From the NCBI GenBank assembly GCA_937919075.1, contig CALFOF010000100.1, positions 1-13,838 of the forward strand: a stretch of 13,838 nucleotides of DNA, in the 5' to 3' direction. The position numbers were made by a program, and so were the translations under genes. Within the stretch, counting starts at the first letter, position 1; each line of letters starts with the position of its first letter. Below are positions 6,339 through 13,065 of this stretch, one piece after another. The DNA comes from an uncultured Cyanobium sp. Its GTDB lineage: Bacteria; Cyanobacteriota; Cyanobacteriia; PCC-6307; Cyanobiaceae. Under the pieces are notes generated by a model. It did not search any database. It was not told the origin of the DNA and saw only the letters and a program-made list of their open reading frames with translations.

Positions 6339-7481
6339 GTGATCGGCTACATCTCAGACAACCTGCTGCTCCCCATCCTCGATTTTTTCTACGGATTGGT
6401 GCCGAGCTACGGGCTGGCCATCATCGCGCTCACCGTGGTGATCCGGCTGGCGCTCTTCCCACTGAGCGCCGGCTCCATCCGCAGCGCCCGCCGCATGCGC
6501 ATCGCCCAGCCTGTGATGCAGAAGCGGCAGGCGGAAATCAAGTCGCGCTACGCCAGCAACCCCCAGAAGCAGCAGGAGGAGCTGGGCAAGCTGATGAAGG
6601 AGTTCGGCAGCCCCCTGGCCGGCTGCTTGCCGCTGGTGGTGCAGATGCCGATCCTGTTCGCCCTGTTCGCCACCCTTAGGGGATCCCCCTTCGCTGATGT
6701 GCCCTACACGCTGAACCTGAAGGTGCTTCCCGCCGACCAGATCGCTGCAGTGGAATCGAAGCCCTTCAACAGCGCCAGCCATTCGATCTTCATTACCGAA
6801 ACCAGCCACGTGCCGGTGGTGGCCAGCCTGGAGCAGGGCACCAAGCTCGGTGTCGGCGACACCGCGCAGATTGAGCTGCACACCCGTGAGGGCAAGCCGT
6901 TCAGCGCCGTGCTCGCCGATGTGGAGAACGGCTCGGCCTTCCTGCCCACCTGGTCGGTGACCAAAGGCGCAGACGTGGTGGCGGTGAGCGACGACGGCAA
7001 GATCATGGCCATCGGCACCGGTGACGCCACGGTGGAGGCCAAGGTGCCCGGCCTTGCGGCCCGCAGCGGCTTCCTGTTCATCAAAGCCCTGGGTCAGGTG
7101 GGCTTCTACACCGATGGGGCGATCAACTGGGACATCGCCATCCTGGTGGGAGCCTTTGGCGCCAGCCTGTTCGCGTCCCAGATTCTCTCGGGCATGGGGA
7201 TGCCTCCGAATCCGCAGCAGTCCACCGCCAACAAGATCACGCCCGTGATGATCACCGGCATGTTTCTGTTCTTCCCGTTGCCCGCCGGCGTGTTGCTTTA
7301 CATGGTGGTGGCGAACATCTTCCAGGGCTTGCAGACCTTCCTGCTCACCCGCGAAGCCCTTCCTGACAATCTCCAGGAGATTCTCGATCAGCAGCTGGCC
7401 CAGCAGACCGTGGCTGTGGCGGCCAGCGGTGGCGGCGGAACCCTCGATCGTCTGCCATTTGAGCCCAAGAGCAAGAAGTGA
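6339..7481 (+). CDS. yidC: Membrane protein insertase YidC (Oxa1/Alb3 family) with lumenal insert
   Basis: A 380-residue insertase for membrane proteins, expected in both plasma and thylakoid membranes. The core helices are [21 protein letters not shown] (22-42) with conserved groove Arg36, [20 protein letters not shown] (96-115), [19 protein letters not shown] (264-282) and [37 protein letters not shown] (300-336). The cytoplasmic loop 43-95 is charged, coiled-coil-like and contains EFGSPLAG. Between the second and third of these helices is a polar segment of about 125 residues (125-250) on the lumenal/periplasmic side. Its end ([20 protein letters not shown]) resembles a bacterial Ig-like (BIG2) strand pattern. 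The C-tail is Gln/Ala/Gly-rich and ends FEPKSKK. The start is GTG at 6339, which places [19 protein letters not shown] as the usual cyanobacterial N-terminus. The stop overlaps the DUF177 gene by four bases (GTGA). Confidence 0.97.
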   Translation: MIGYISDNLLLPILDFFYGLVPSYGLAIIALTVVIRLALFPLSAGSIRSARRMRIAQPVMQKRQAEIKSRYASNPQKQQEELGKLMKEFGSPLAGCLPLVVQMPILFALFATLRGSPFADVPYTLNLKVLPADQIAAVESKPFNSASHSIFITETSHVPVVASLEQGTKLGVGDTAQIELHTREGKPFSAVLADVENGSAFLPTWSVTKGADVVAVSDDGKIMAIGTGDATVEAKVPGLAARSGFLFIKALGQVGFYTDGAINWDIAILVGAFGASLFASQILSGMGMPPNPQQSTANKITPVMITGMFLFFPLPAGVLLYMVVANIFQGLQTFLLTREALPDNLQEILDQQLAQQTVAVAASGGGGTLDRLPFEPKSKK

Positions 7482-8023
7482 CCCAGAGCGGCTCTTCCCA
7501 CCCTCCGCAGCCGTCGCCGCTTCAGCCGATCAGCCTTCAGCAGCTGCGGCTCATGCCCCTGGGCTGCCACTGGCAGGTTTACCAGCATCTGCCTTCCCTC
7601 ACCAGCCTCACCCCGGTGCGGGGCGCGATCACTGCCCTGCATGGGGGCAGCGTGCTGGAGGTGAGCGGTGCGGCGCACACGATCATCACCCTCTGCTGCG
7701 ATCGCTGCCTGCGTCACTACAACCAGCCGATCGCGTTTGAGGAGCGCGAACCCCTCTGGATCGGCGTGGATGAGCCGAGCGAAGCAGGCGACGATCCGCT
7801 CCATGGCCCCTGCGAGCGCCTCGATCCCCAGGGCAGTTTTGATCCCGCCCATTGGCTGTTCGAGCAGCTCAGCCTGCAATGGCCCGTGCGCAACCATTGC
7901 GGTCCTGAGTGCCCCGGTCCCGCCACCTGGAGCACCAACGACACGCCCGCGGTTCCTGACGCCTCTGCCCAGGATGGTGCTGTGACCGACCCGCGCTGGG
8001 CCCGGTTGCGTGAGCTCCGCTGA
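7478..8023 (+). CDS. DUF177/YceD family protein (23S rRNA accumulation factor family)
   Basis: A 181-residue soluble protein. DUF177/YceD members in E. coli and in plant chloroplasts have been linked to 23S rRNA accumulation or processing. Visible family features are [15 protein letters not shown] (a CxxC pair, Cys74 and Cys77, preceded by Cys73), an acidic middle, [20 protein letters not shown] (Cys141 and Cys145), and the C-terminal [10 protein letters not shown]. The two Cys pairs could bind zinc; this is inferred from spacing only. The N-terminal 15 residues are Ser/Pro/Gln-rich. GTG at 7478 is chosen because it overlaps the yidC stop as GTGA, implying coupled translation. A later ATG (residue 26) would remove the LQQLRLMP strand that usually opens the family. 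Confidence 0.88.
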   Translation: MTQSGSSHPPQPSPLQPISLQQLRLMPLGCHWQVYQHLPSLTSLTPVRGAITALHGGSVLEVSGAAHTIITLCCDRCLRHYNQPIAFEEREPLWIGVDEPSEAGDDPLHGPCERLDPQGSFDPAHWLFEQLSLQWPVRNHCGPECPGPATWSTNDTPAVPDASAQDGAVTDPRWARLRELR

Positions 8024-8076
8024 TCCGTTCCCATGCCCCCCGCCGCCCTCCCGTTCAGCAGCACTGAAGCCGGCCG

Positions 8077-9579
8077 ATGACGGAGCCCTGGATCGACCAG
8101 CTGGATCTGCTGATCCGTTCGCGCACGCCGATCCTGTGGATCCGCAGCTCTGAGGAGGAGCGCATCCAGGCACTGCTCACCACCGCGGCGGAGCGGCTGG
8201 GTCAGCGGTTGCTGCTGCGCTGGGACTTCGTGCAAGGGCTGCAGGGCCTGCCCAACCGCCAGGGAGAAGCGGCCCGGAACCCGATGGCGGCGCTCGACAG
8301 CATCGAATCCCTGCAGGCAGATCAGCCGGCGATTCTGCTGCTGCTGGATTTCAACCGCTACTGCGACGACCCGGGCATATCCCGCCGCCTGCGCAACCTG
8401 GCCACCAGCCTGCGCCGCCAACCCCGCACATTGGTGATCACCGCCCCTGACTGGCAGCTGCCGCGCGAATTGGAGGAGTGCGTCACCGTGCTGGAGCTGC
8501 CCCTGCCCAGCCCTACGGAAATCAGCCAACTGCTCACCAACATCGGCCAGGCCAGCGGCCGGCCGCCGGAGCCGGCCCTGTTGGAGCAGCTGGCCCACTG
8601 CTGCAGTGGCCTCACCGAGCAGCGCATCCGCCAGGTGGCCGCCCGGGCACTGGCCCGCCGGGGGCAGCTCGGTGAAGCCGACCTCACCGAGGTACTGGAG
8701 GAGAAGCGGCAGGCGATCGCTCGTAGCGAACTGCTGGAGTATTGCCCCACCGAAGCCAGCCCCTCCGACATCGGCGGCCTTGACGCCCTCAAACACTGGC
8801 TGAAGCAGCGCAAGCTGGCTTTCAGTGACGAGGCCGAGCGTTACGGTCTGCCGCTCCCCCGCGGCGTGCTTCTGGTCGGTCCGCAGGGCACGGGCAAATC
8901 GCTCACCGCCAAGGCAATCGCGCACAGCTGGGCGATGCCACTGCTGCGCCTCGATGTGGGGCGCCTGTTCGCCGGATTGGTGGGGGCCAGCGAGGCTCGC
9001 ACCCGCGACATGATCCGCCGCGCCGAGGCGATGGCCCCCTGCGTGCTCTGGATCGACGAGATCGACAAGGGCTTCGGTGGCGACAGCCGTAGCGATGGCG
9101 GCACCAGCCAGCGGGTGCTGGCCAGCCTGCTCACCTGGATGTCAGAGAAAACCTCCGCCGTGTTCGTGGTGGCCACCGCCAATGGGGTAGACAGCCTGCC
9201 CCCCGAGCTGATGCGCAAGGGGCGCTTCGACGAGATCTTCCTGCTCGATCTGCCGGATGCGGCCGAGCGGCTGGCGATTCTCGATCTGCAGCTGCGCCGG
9301 CGGCGCCCCCAGCACTACATTCCGCTTGAGGTGCTGGTGGACCGCACCGATGGTTTCTCTGGCGCCGAACTGGAGCAGGTGGTGGTGGAGGCCATGCACC
9401 TGGCTTTCGGCGACCACCGGGAGTTCGGCGAACCCGATCTGATCGCCGCCGCCAGTGATCTGGTGCCGCTGTCGCGTACGGCACGGGAACAACTGGAAGC
9501 GCTCAAGCACTGGGCCGAGAGTGGCCGTGCCCGCCCAGCCTCCAGATTGCGCGGCGTAACGAAAACAGACGCCGGGTAA
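8077..9579 (+). CDS. ycf46: Ycf46-type AAA ATPase
   Basis: A 500-residue protein of the cyanobacterial/plastid Ycf46 family. The C-terminal AAA module is intact: [15 protein letters not shown] (231-245), Walker A GPQGTGKS (268-275), Walker B VLWIDEID (323-330), sensor-1 Asn369 in VVATAN, Arg380/Arg383 in RKGRFDEIF as arginine-finger candidates, and [11 protein letters not shown] in the lid. The N-terminal half (1-210) looks like a decayed AAA domain: [11 protein letters not shown] where a P-loop would stand, [11 protein letters not shown] (85-95) like Walker B, and [15 protein letters not shown] (119-133) like sensor 1, but no Walker A lysine. Family members are reported to act in inorganic carbon or photosynthesis regulation in cyanobacteria; the exact function is unsettled. 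ATG at 8077 opens at [16 protein letters not shown], the usual N-terminus. The gap to the DUF177 gene is 53 bp. The last codons lie within a tandem repeat. Confidence 0.92.
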   Translation: MTEPWIDQLDLLIRSRTPILWIRSSEEERIQALLTTAAERLGQRLLLRWDFVQGLQGLPNRQGEAARNPMAALDSIESLQADQPAILLLLDFNRYCDDPGISRRLRNLATSLRRQPRTLVITAPDWQLPRELEECVTVLELPLPSPTEISQLLTNIGQASGRPPEPALLEQLAHCCSGLTEQRIRQVAARALARRGQLGEADLTEVLEEKRQAIARSELLEYCPTEASPSDIGGLDALKHWLKQRKLAFSDEAERYGLPLPRGVLLVGPQGTGKSLTAKAIAHSWAMPLLRLDVGRLFAGLVGASEARTRDMIRRAEAMAPCVLWIDEIDKGFGGDSRSDGGTSQRVLASLLTWMSEKTSAVFVVATANGVDSLPPELMRKGRFDEIFLLDLPDAAERLAILDLQLRRRRPQHYIPLEVLVDRTDGFSGAELEQVVVEAMHLAFGDHREFGEPDLIAAASDLVPLSRTAREQLEALKHWAESGRARPASRLRGVTKTDAG

Positions 9580-9608
9580 CGAACCCCGACGCCGGGTAAC
9601 GAAACCCG
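9557..9608. repeat. 20-bp tandem repeat, 2.6 copies, spanning the ycf46 stop codon
   Basis: Copy 1 (9557-9576) and copy 2 (9577-9596) both start TAACGAA and end GACGCCGGG; they differ at three positions (17 of 20 identical). A third partial copy, TAACGAAACCCG, runs 9597-9608 and then diverges. Copy 1 encodes the last ycf46 codons (VTKTDAG in the frame crossing it), and the first TAA of copy 2 is the ycf46 stop. The duplication therefore sits exactly on the gene end. Confidence 0.85.
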
Positions 9609-9609
9609 G
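9592..9609. terminator. Possible hairpin terminator after ycf46
   Basis: CCGGGT (9592-9597) and ACCCGG (9604-9609) form a perfect 6-bp stem around loop AACGAA. It lies 12 bp after the ycf46 stop and is made by the junction of repeat copies 2 and 3. The T-tract of an intrinsic terminator is missing, so this may be only a weak terminator or an mRNA 3'-end stabiliser. Confidence 0.4.
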
Positions 9610-9669
9610 GGAATGCCTAAGTCCCAGCAATTTCCATCCCTACGGTGCCGTGCAGTTGTACAGAACACC

Positions 9670-9828
9670 GTGGATCGTCCTGCCGTTGCTACCCAGATCG
9701 CCGTGGCTTGTCTAGGTGCCGGTGTGGTGACCACCTTCGCCGTGGCCCAGGGTCAGAACCCCCTCACCGCGCTCGGCATCACCCTGTTTTCTGCACTTGC
9801 CGCTGTAATGGTGGGTCAGGTTCTCTGA
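9670..9828 (+). CDS. Small hydrophobic protein, two predicted TM segments (hypothetical)
   Basis: A 52-residue frame starting at GTG 9670 (an in-frame ATG at 9613 would add 19 residues of non-membrane character). It reads as two hydrophobic stretches, VATQIAVACLGAGVVTTFAV (residues 6-25) and LTALGITLFSALAAVMVGQV (32-51), joined by AQGQNP. There are no charged residues after Arg3. Third codon positions are G/C-rich in this frame, as in neighbouring genes. I do not recognise a named family; a small membrane subunit is possible but not shown. No clear ribosome site precedes the GTG. It lies alone between ycf46 and the dehydrogenase, in a spacer that otherwise shows only the ycf46 repeat and, after 9829, an 80-bp leader with no clear promoter. 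Confidence 0.55.
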   Translation: MDRPAVATQIAVACLGAGVVTTFAVAQGQNPLTALGITLFSALAAVMVGQVL

Positions 9829-9908
9829 CCGGCCTTGGCGCGAGGATGGGGACATCGCCGGCTCGTTAGGGTCGGCTTGAAGATCCATCCTTTTCGCCTG
9901 GTTTGGTC

Positions 9909-10973
9909 ATGGATCCTGCGAAGCCTTCGCTGAGCGGCCCGGCCCCTGCCCCAGTGCTTGAGCCCCCTGCCACAGACTTCACGGTGGCGGTGTTTGATGC
10001 CAAGCCCTACGACCGTCTGCACCTGCCGGCCTGCACGGGAGCCGATGTGCAGCTGCGCTTTCTTGGTTTTCGACTCACGGCAGACACTGCCGCGGCTGCT
10101 GAGGGCGCTCGGGCAGTCTGTGTGTTCGTGAACGATGTGGTGGATCGGGCCTGCATCCAACAATTGGTGGCCAGGGGCATCACACTCGTGGCCTTGCGCT
10201 GCACCGGCTTCAACAACATTGATCTGGATTCGGCTCAGGAATTGGGGCTCACGGTGACCCATGTTCCCGCCTATTCCCCTTATGCGGTGGCTGAACATGC
10301 CGTGGCATTGTTGTTGAGCTTGAACCGCAAGATTCATCGCGCCTATAACCGGGTGCGGGAAATGAATTTCTCACTTCAGGGCCTGGTCGGCAGCGATCTG
10401 CATCGCAAGACGGTGGGAATCGTGGGCACGGGCAAGATCGGCAAGATCGTGGCGCACATCCTTCACGGCTTCGGCATGGTGGTGGTGGCCTACGACCCCT
10501 ATCCGGATGCCGCCTGGGCGGCGCGCGAGGGCATCACCTATCTCGACCCGATCACATTGGCCTCAATGAGCGATGTGATCTCCCTGCACGTTCCGCTCAC
10601 TCCGGACACCCATCACATCATCCGGCGCGAAACCATCGAGCGCATGAAGCCCGGTGTGATTCTCGTCAATGTCAGTCGCGGTGCTCTGATCGATACCTCA
10701 GCCTTGATCGAGGCACTCAAATCGGGCCGCCTTGGTGGTGTGGCGCTTGATGTCTACGAAGAGGAGGAGGGGGTGTTCTTCGAGGATCTCTCCAGCCATG
10801 TGCTCCAGGACGACCTGCTGGCCAGGTTGCTCACCTTCCCGAACGTGCTGATCACCGCCCATCAGGCCTTCCTCACCCATGAGGCCCTCGGTGACATCGC
10901 CCACGTCACCGGCGCCAATCTCCGTGCCCTGGCCGCGGGCCAGCCGTTCGTGCAGGGTTCCGTGCTCACCTGA
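9909..10973 (+). CDS. D-isomer 2-hydroxyacid dehydrogenase, D-lactate dehydrogenase-like
   Basis: A 354-residue NAD(P)-dependent dehydrogenase, expected to reduce pyruvate to D-lactate or a related 2-ketoacid. The Rossmann motif is TVGIVGTGKIGKI (168-180, Gly173/175/178), followed by Asp196 in VVAYDPYPD, which favours NAD(H). The catalytic set is Arg257 (NVSRGALIDT), Glu286 (in DVYEEEEG) and His318 (ITAHQAFLT). Their spacing equals Arg235/Glu264/His296 of Lactobacillus D-LDH. GFNNIDLD (100-107), TGFxxID-like, and AYSPYAVAEHAVAL (121-134) are also typical. The N-terminus carries about 24 Pro/Ala-rich residues not found in standard D-LDH. An internal GTG at 9984 would begin MAVFDAKPYD, closer to the family start, so ATG 9909 versus GTG 9984 is open. 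It is followed 18 bp later by the PLP lyase on the same strand. D-LDH is the best guess; another 2-hydroxyacid substrate is possible. Confidence 0.9.
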   Translation: MDPAKPSLSGPAPAPVLEPPATDFTVAVFDAKPYDRLHLPACTGADVQLRFLGFRLTADTAAAAEGARAVCVFVNDVVDRACIQQLVARGITLVALRCTGFNNIDLDSAQELGLTVTHVPAYSPYAVAEHAVALLLSLNRKIHRAYNRVREMNFSLQGLVGSDLHRKTVGIVGTGKIGKIVAHILHGFGMVVVAYDPYPDAAWAAREGITYLDPITLASMSDVISLHVPLTPDTHHIIRRETIERMKPGVILVNVSRGALIDTSALIEALKSGRLGGVALDVYEEEEGVFFEDLSSHVLQDDLLARLLTFPNVLITAHQAFLTHEALGDIAHVTGANLRALAAGQPFVQGSVLT

Positions 10974-10991
10974 AGGCGTCACAGCCCTGCC

Positions 10992-12194
10992 ATGCACCCA
11001 CACACCCCTGCCCAGCTGCGGCAGCTCATGCCCGCGCTGGCCAACAAGAGTTACTTCAACTACGGCGGCCAGGGCCCCCTGCCAACCCCCTCGCTGGCGG
11101 CGATCACCGCCAGCTGGCAACGGCTGCAGGAGCTTGGTCCCTTCACTGCTGAGGTCTGGCCCTGGCTGTCGGCGCAGGTGAGCAGCCTGCGAGGAGTTCT
11201 GGCGGAAGGCTGTGGTGTGCCTCCGGCGCGGCTGGCGCTCACCGAAAACGTGTCCAGCGGCTGCGTGCTGCCGCTCTGGGGGCTTCCCTGGCAGCCCGGC
11301 GACGCGCTGCTGATCAGTGATTGCGAGCACCCCGGCATCGTGGCGGCCTGCCGCGAGCTGGCGCGCCGCGAGGGCCTCAGCCTCGACACCCTGGCGGTGA
11401 AGGATATTCGCGGCGATTCAGCAGCAGCGGTGGACGGAGCCGTACTGACGGCCCTTGAGGCTGCGCTCACCCCGCGCACCCGCCTGGTGGTGCTGTCCCA
11501 TCTGCTCTGGAACACCGGCCTGGTGATGCCGATCGCGGCAGTGGCGGCGCGGCTGCAGGAGCACGTCCGCCACCCATGGTTGCTGGTGGATGCGGCCCAG
11601 TCGGTGGGGAGCCTGCCGGTGGCCGAAGCCGCCCGTTGCGCCGATATCTATGCCTTCACAGGCCACAAGTGGTGCTGCGGGCCTGAAGGGCTCGGTGGGG
11701 TGGCGCTGTCGGCGCGGCTGCTGGTGGAGTCGCAGCCCACGCTGGGCGGCTGGCGCAGCCTGGCGAACGAATCACACAGGGGAAGTGCCTGGCACGCCGA
11801 CAGCCGCCGCTTTGAGGTGGCCACCTCCTGCACGCCGCTGCTGGCCGGCCTGCGCACCTCGCTGGAATTGCTGGAGTCGCTGGGAACCTGTGAGCAGCGG
11901 CTCGCGCTGATCCAGGAGCGCAGCGGCCAGCTCTGGCGGGGTTTGCAGGCGATCAACGGAATCACGCCGTTGCTCAGTGCTGCGCCGCCCGCAGGTTTGG
12001 TGAGCTTCACCGTGGAAGATCAGGCTCCGGAAGCGGTGGTGCAGGCCCTGGGTCAGCAGGGCCTCTGGCTTCGCAGCCTTGACGACCCTACTTGTGTGCG
12101 GGCCTGCACCCACGTGACCACCAGCTCTGCAGAAGTGGAACAACTGCTGGACGCCCTGCGTCAGCTGGTGGCCCGCTCAGCTGACCTCAGCTGA
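10992..12194 (+). CDS. Aminotransferase class V PLP enzyme, C-DES-like L-cyst(e)ine C-S lyase
   Basis: A 400-residue fold-type I PLP enzyme related to NifS. The Schiff-base lysine is Lys226 in [13 protein letters not shown]. Asp200 (LLVDAAQS), Gln203 and His113 (DCEHPG) are the expected cofactor contacts. [11 protein letters not shown] (21-31), [14 protein letters not shown] (85-98), LSHLLWNTG (168-176) and RFEVATS (273-279) match my memory of Synechocystis C-DES (Slr2143), which cleaves cystine or cysteine to pyruvate, ammonia and (per)sulfide for Fe-S cluster assembly. The active-site cysteine loop of true NifS/SufS desulfurases is not evident; the C-terminal block has ADPTC-like [11 protein letters not shown] instead, as in C-DES. 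ATG at 10992 gives [22 protein letters not shown], a normal start. It is probably cotranscribed with the upstream dehydrogenase, whose substrate could be the pyruvate made here. Its stop overlaps the aqpZ stop on the other strand. Confidence 0.88.
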   Translation: MHPHTPAQLRQLMPALANKSYFNYGGQGPLPTPSLAAITASWQRLQELGPFTAEVWPWLSAQVSSLRGVLAEGCGVPPARLALTENVSSGCVLPLWGLPWQPGDALLISDCEHPGIVAACRELARREGLSLDTLAVKDIRGDSAAAVDGAVLTALEAALTPRTRLVVLSHLLWNTGLVMPIAAVAARLQEHVRHPWLLVDAAQSVGSLPVAEAARCADIYAFTGHKWCCGPEGLGGVALSARLLVESQPTLGGWRSLANESHRGSAWHADSRRFEVATSCTPLLAGLRTSLELLESLGTCEQRLALIQERSGQLWRGLQAINGITPLLSAAPPAGLVSFTVEDQAPEAVVQALGQQGLWLRSLDDPTCVRACTHVTTSSAEVEQLLDALRQLVARSADLS

Positions 12195-12195
12195 C
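12176..12195. repeat. Perfect 10-bp tandem duplication at overlapping convergent stop codons
   Basis: CTCAGCTGAC occurs twice without interruption (12176-12185 and 12186-12195). Within the second copy, TCAGCTGA (12187-12194) is its own reverse complement, so the same eight bases contain the TGA of the lyase on the plus strand (12192-12194) and the TGA of aqpZ on the minus strand (12189-12187). The two genes overlap tail to tail by these eight bases, and no room remains for a terminator between them. Confidence 0.9.
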
Positions 12196-12930
12196 CGTGT
12201 CGGAGGCCATCAGGGTGCGGTGCACCCAACCCGCCAGCAGGGCGCCGGCGATCGGCGCCACCCAGAACAACCACAGCTGTGCCATCGCCTCGCCGCCGAC
12301 CCAGACCGCCACGGCGGTGCTGCGGGCAGGATTCACAGATGTGTTGGTGACGGGGATGCTGATCAGGTGGATCAGGGTGAGGCTGAGGCCGATCGGCACC
12401 CCGGCAAAGCCACCGGGAGCCAGGCGATCGGTGGCGCCCATGATCACCAGCAGGAACACGAAGGTGAGAATCACCTCGATCACCAGGGCCGCCAGGAAGC
12501 CATAGCCGCCTGGGGAGTGAGCCCCCCAGCCGTTGGTGGCCAGCGGATTGCCACCGGTGAGCGCGAAGCCCTCGCGGCCACTGGCCACAAGCAGAATCAC
12601 ACCACCGGCGATCACCCCGCCGAGCACCTGGGCGATCACATAGGGAAGCAGCTGGGAGCCGGGAAACTTGCCGCCGGCCCACAGCCCGAAGCTGACGGCA
12701 GGGTTGATGTGACAGCCGGAGATGTGGCCGAAGGTGTAGACCATGGTCAGCAGGGTCAGACCGAAGGCGAGCGAGACGCCGAGGAAGCCCAGGCCGAGGG
12801 GGTTGGCAGTGGGGTTGTCGTAAGGGAAGACAGCTGCCAGAACGGCACTGCCGCAACCGCCGAGCACCAACCAGAAGGTGCCGATCAGTTCAGCGAAAAA
12901 CTTCTTCGCCAGTGGAACACTGGAAGCCAT
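12187..12930 (-). CDS. aqpZ: Aquaporin Z (water channel)
   Basis: A 247-residue MIP-family channel in the plasma membrane. Both NPA half-helices are present, SGCHINPAV (71-79) and [10 protein letters not shown] (195-204). The selectivity-filter residues correspond to the water-specific set of E. coli AqpZ: Phe56, His188, Thr197 and Arg203, with the same His-Thr-Arg spacing (9 and 6). [20 protein letters not shown] opens the first helix and [10 protein letters not shown] precedes the second NPA loop. These features favour water over glycerol. Cys73 replaces the Gly seen just before the first His of E. coli AqpZ. ATG at 12930 starts [12 protein letters not shown]; the open frame continues upstream through the promoter and is not family-like there. 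No Shine-Dalgarno sequence is visible. It is preceded by its own promoter and lies 135 bp after the murE stop on the same strand. In cyanobacteria AqpZ takes part in osmotic water flux. Confidence 0.96.
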   Translation of the reverse strand: MASSVPLAKKFFAELIGTFWLVLGGCGSAVLAAVFPYDNPTANPLGLGFLGVSLAFGLTLLTMVYTFGHISGCHINPAVSFGLWAGGKFPGSQLLPYVIAQVLGGVIAGGVILLVASGREGFALTGGNPLATNGWGAHSPGGYGFLAALVIEVILTFVFLLVIMGATDRLAPGGFAGVPIGLSLTLIHLISIPVTNTSVNPARSTAVAVWVGGEAMAQLWLFWVAPIAGALLAGWVHRTLMASDTVS

Positions 12931-12960
12931 GCGGGGGAGAAAAGCGTGTTGGCGCTCAAT

Positions 12961-12989
12961 TTTATAACCGTGAGAGGGATGCTTTTCCA
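12961..12989 (-). promoter_or_regulatory. Putative sigma70-type promoter of aqpZ
   Basis: Read on the minus strand: TGGAAA at 12989-12984 (4 of 6 to TTGACA), a 17-bp spacer, then TATAAA at 12966-12961 (5 of 6 to TATAAT). A transcript starting about 7 bp later would have a 5' leader of about 24 nt before ATG 12930. The surrounding 12955-13010 is the most AT-rich stretch nearby, as expected for a promoter. Found by eye only. Confidence 0.6.
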
Positions 12990-13065
12990 CTTTTGTGTGA
13001 TCAATCAGACCGTTTGGCGGAGCCGGCCGCCGTTGGTGCCTGCCTCTGGCATGGGCAGATGGCCG

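Noticed and set aside
7717..8925. 402-codon minus-strand frame opposite DUF177 and ycf46
   Set aside because: Antisense to conserved Cys motifs and the Ycf46 N-terminal half, with a Gln/Arg/Gly-rich composition.
9829..9861. CCGGC / GCCGG inverted repeat between the small ORF and the dehydrogenase
   Set aside because: A short stem with a loop over 20 nt and no T-tract; it does not qualify as a terminator.
13040..13058. Possible terminator after murE (CTGCC / GGCAG stem with 9-nt loop)
   Set aside because: The stem is only 5 bp and there is no T-tract on the minus strand after it; chance is likely at this GC content.
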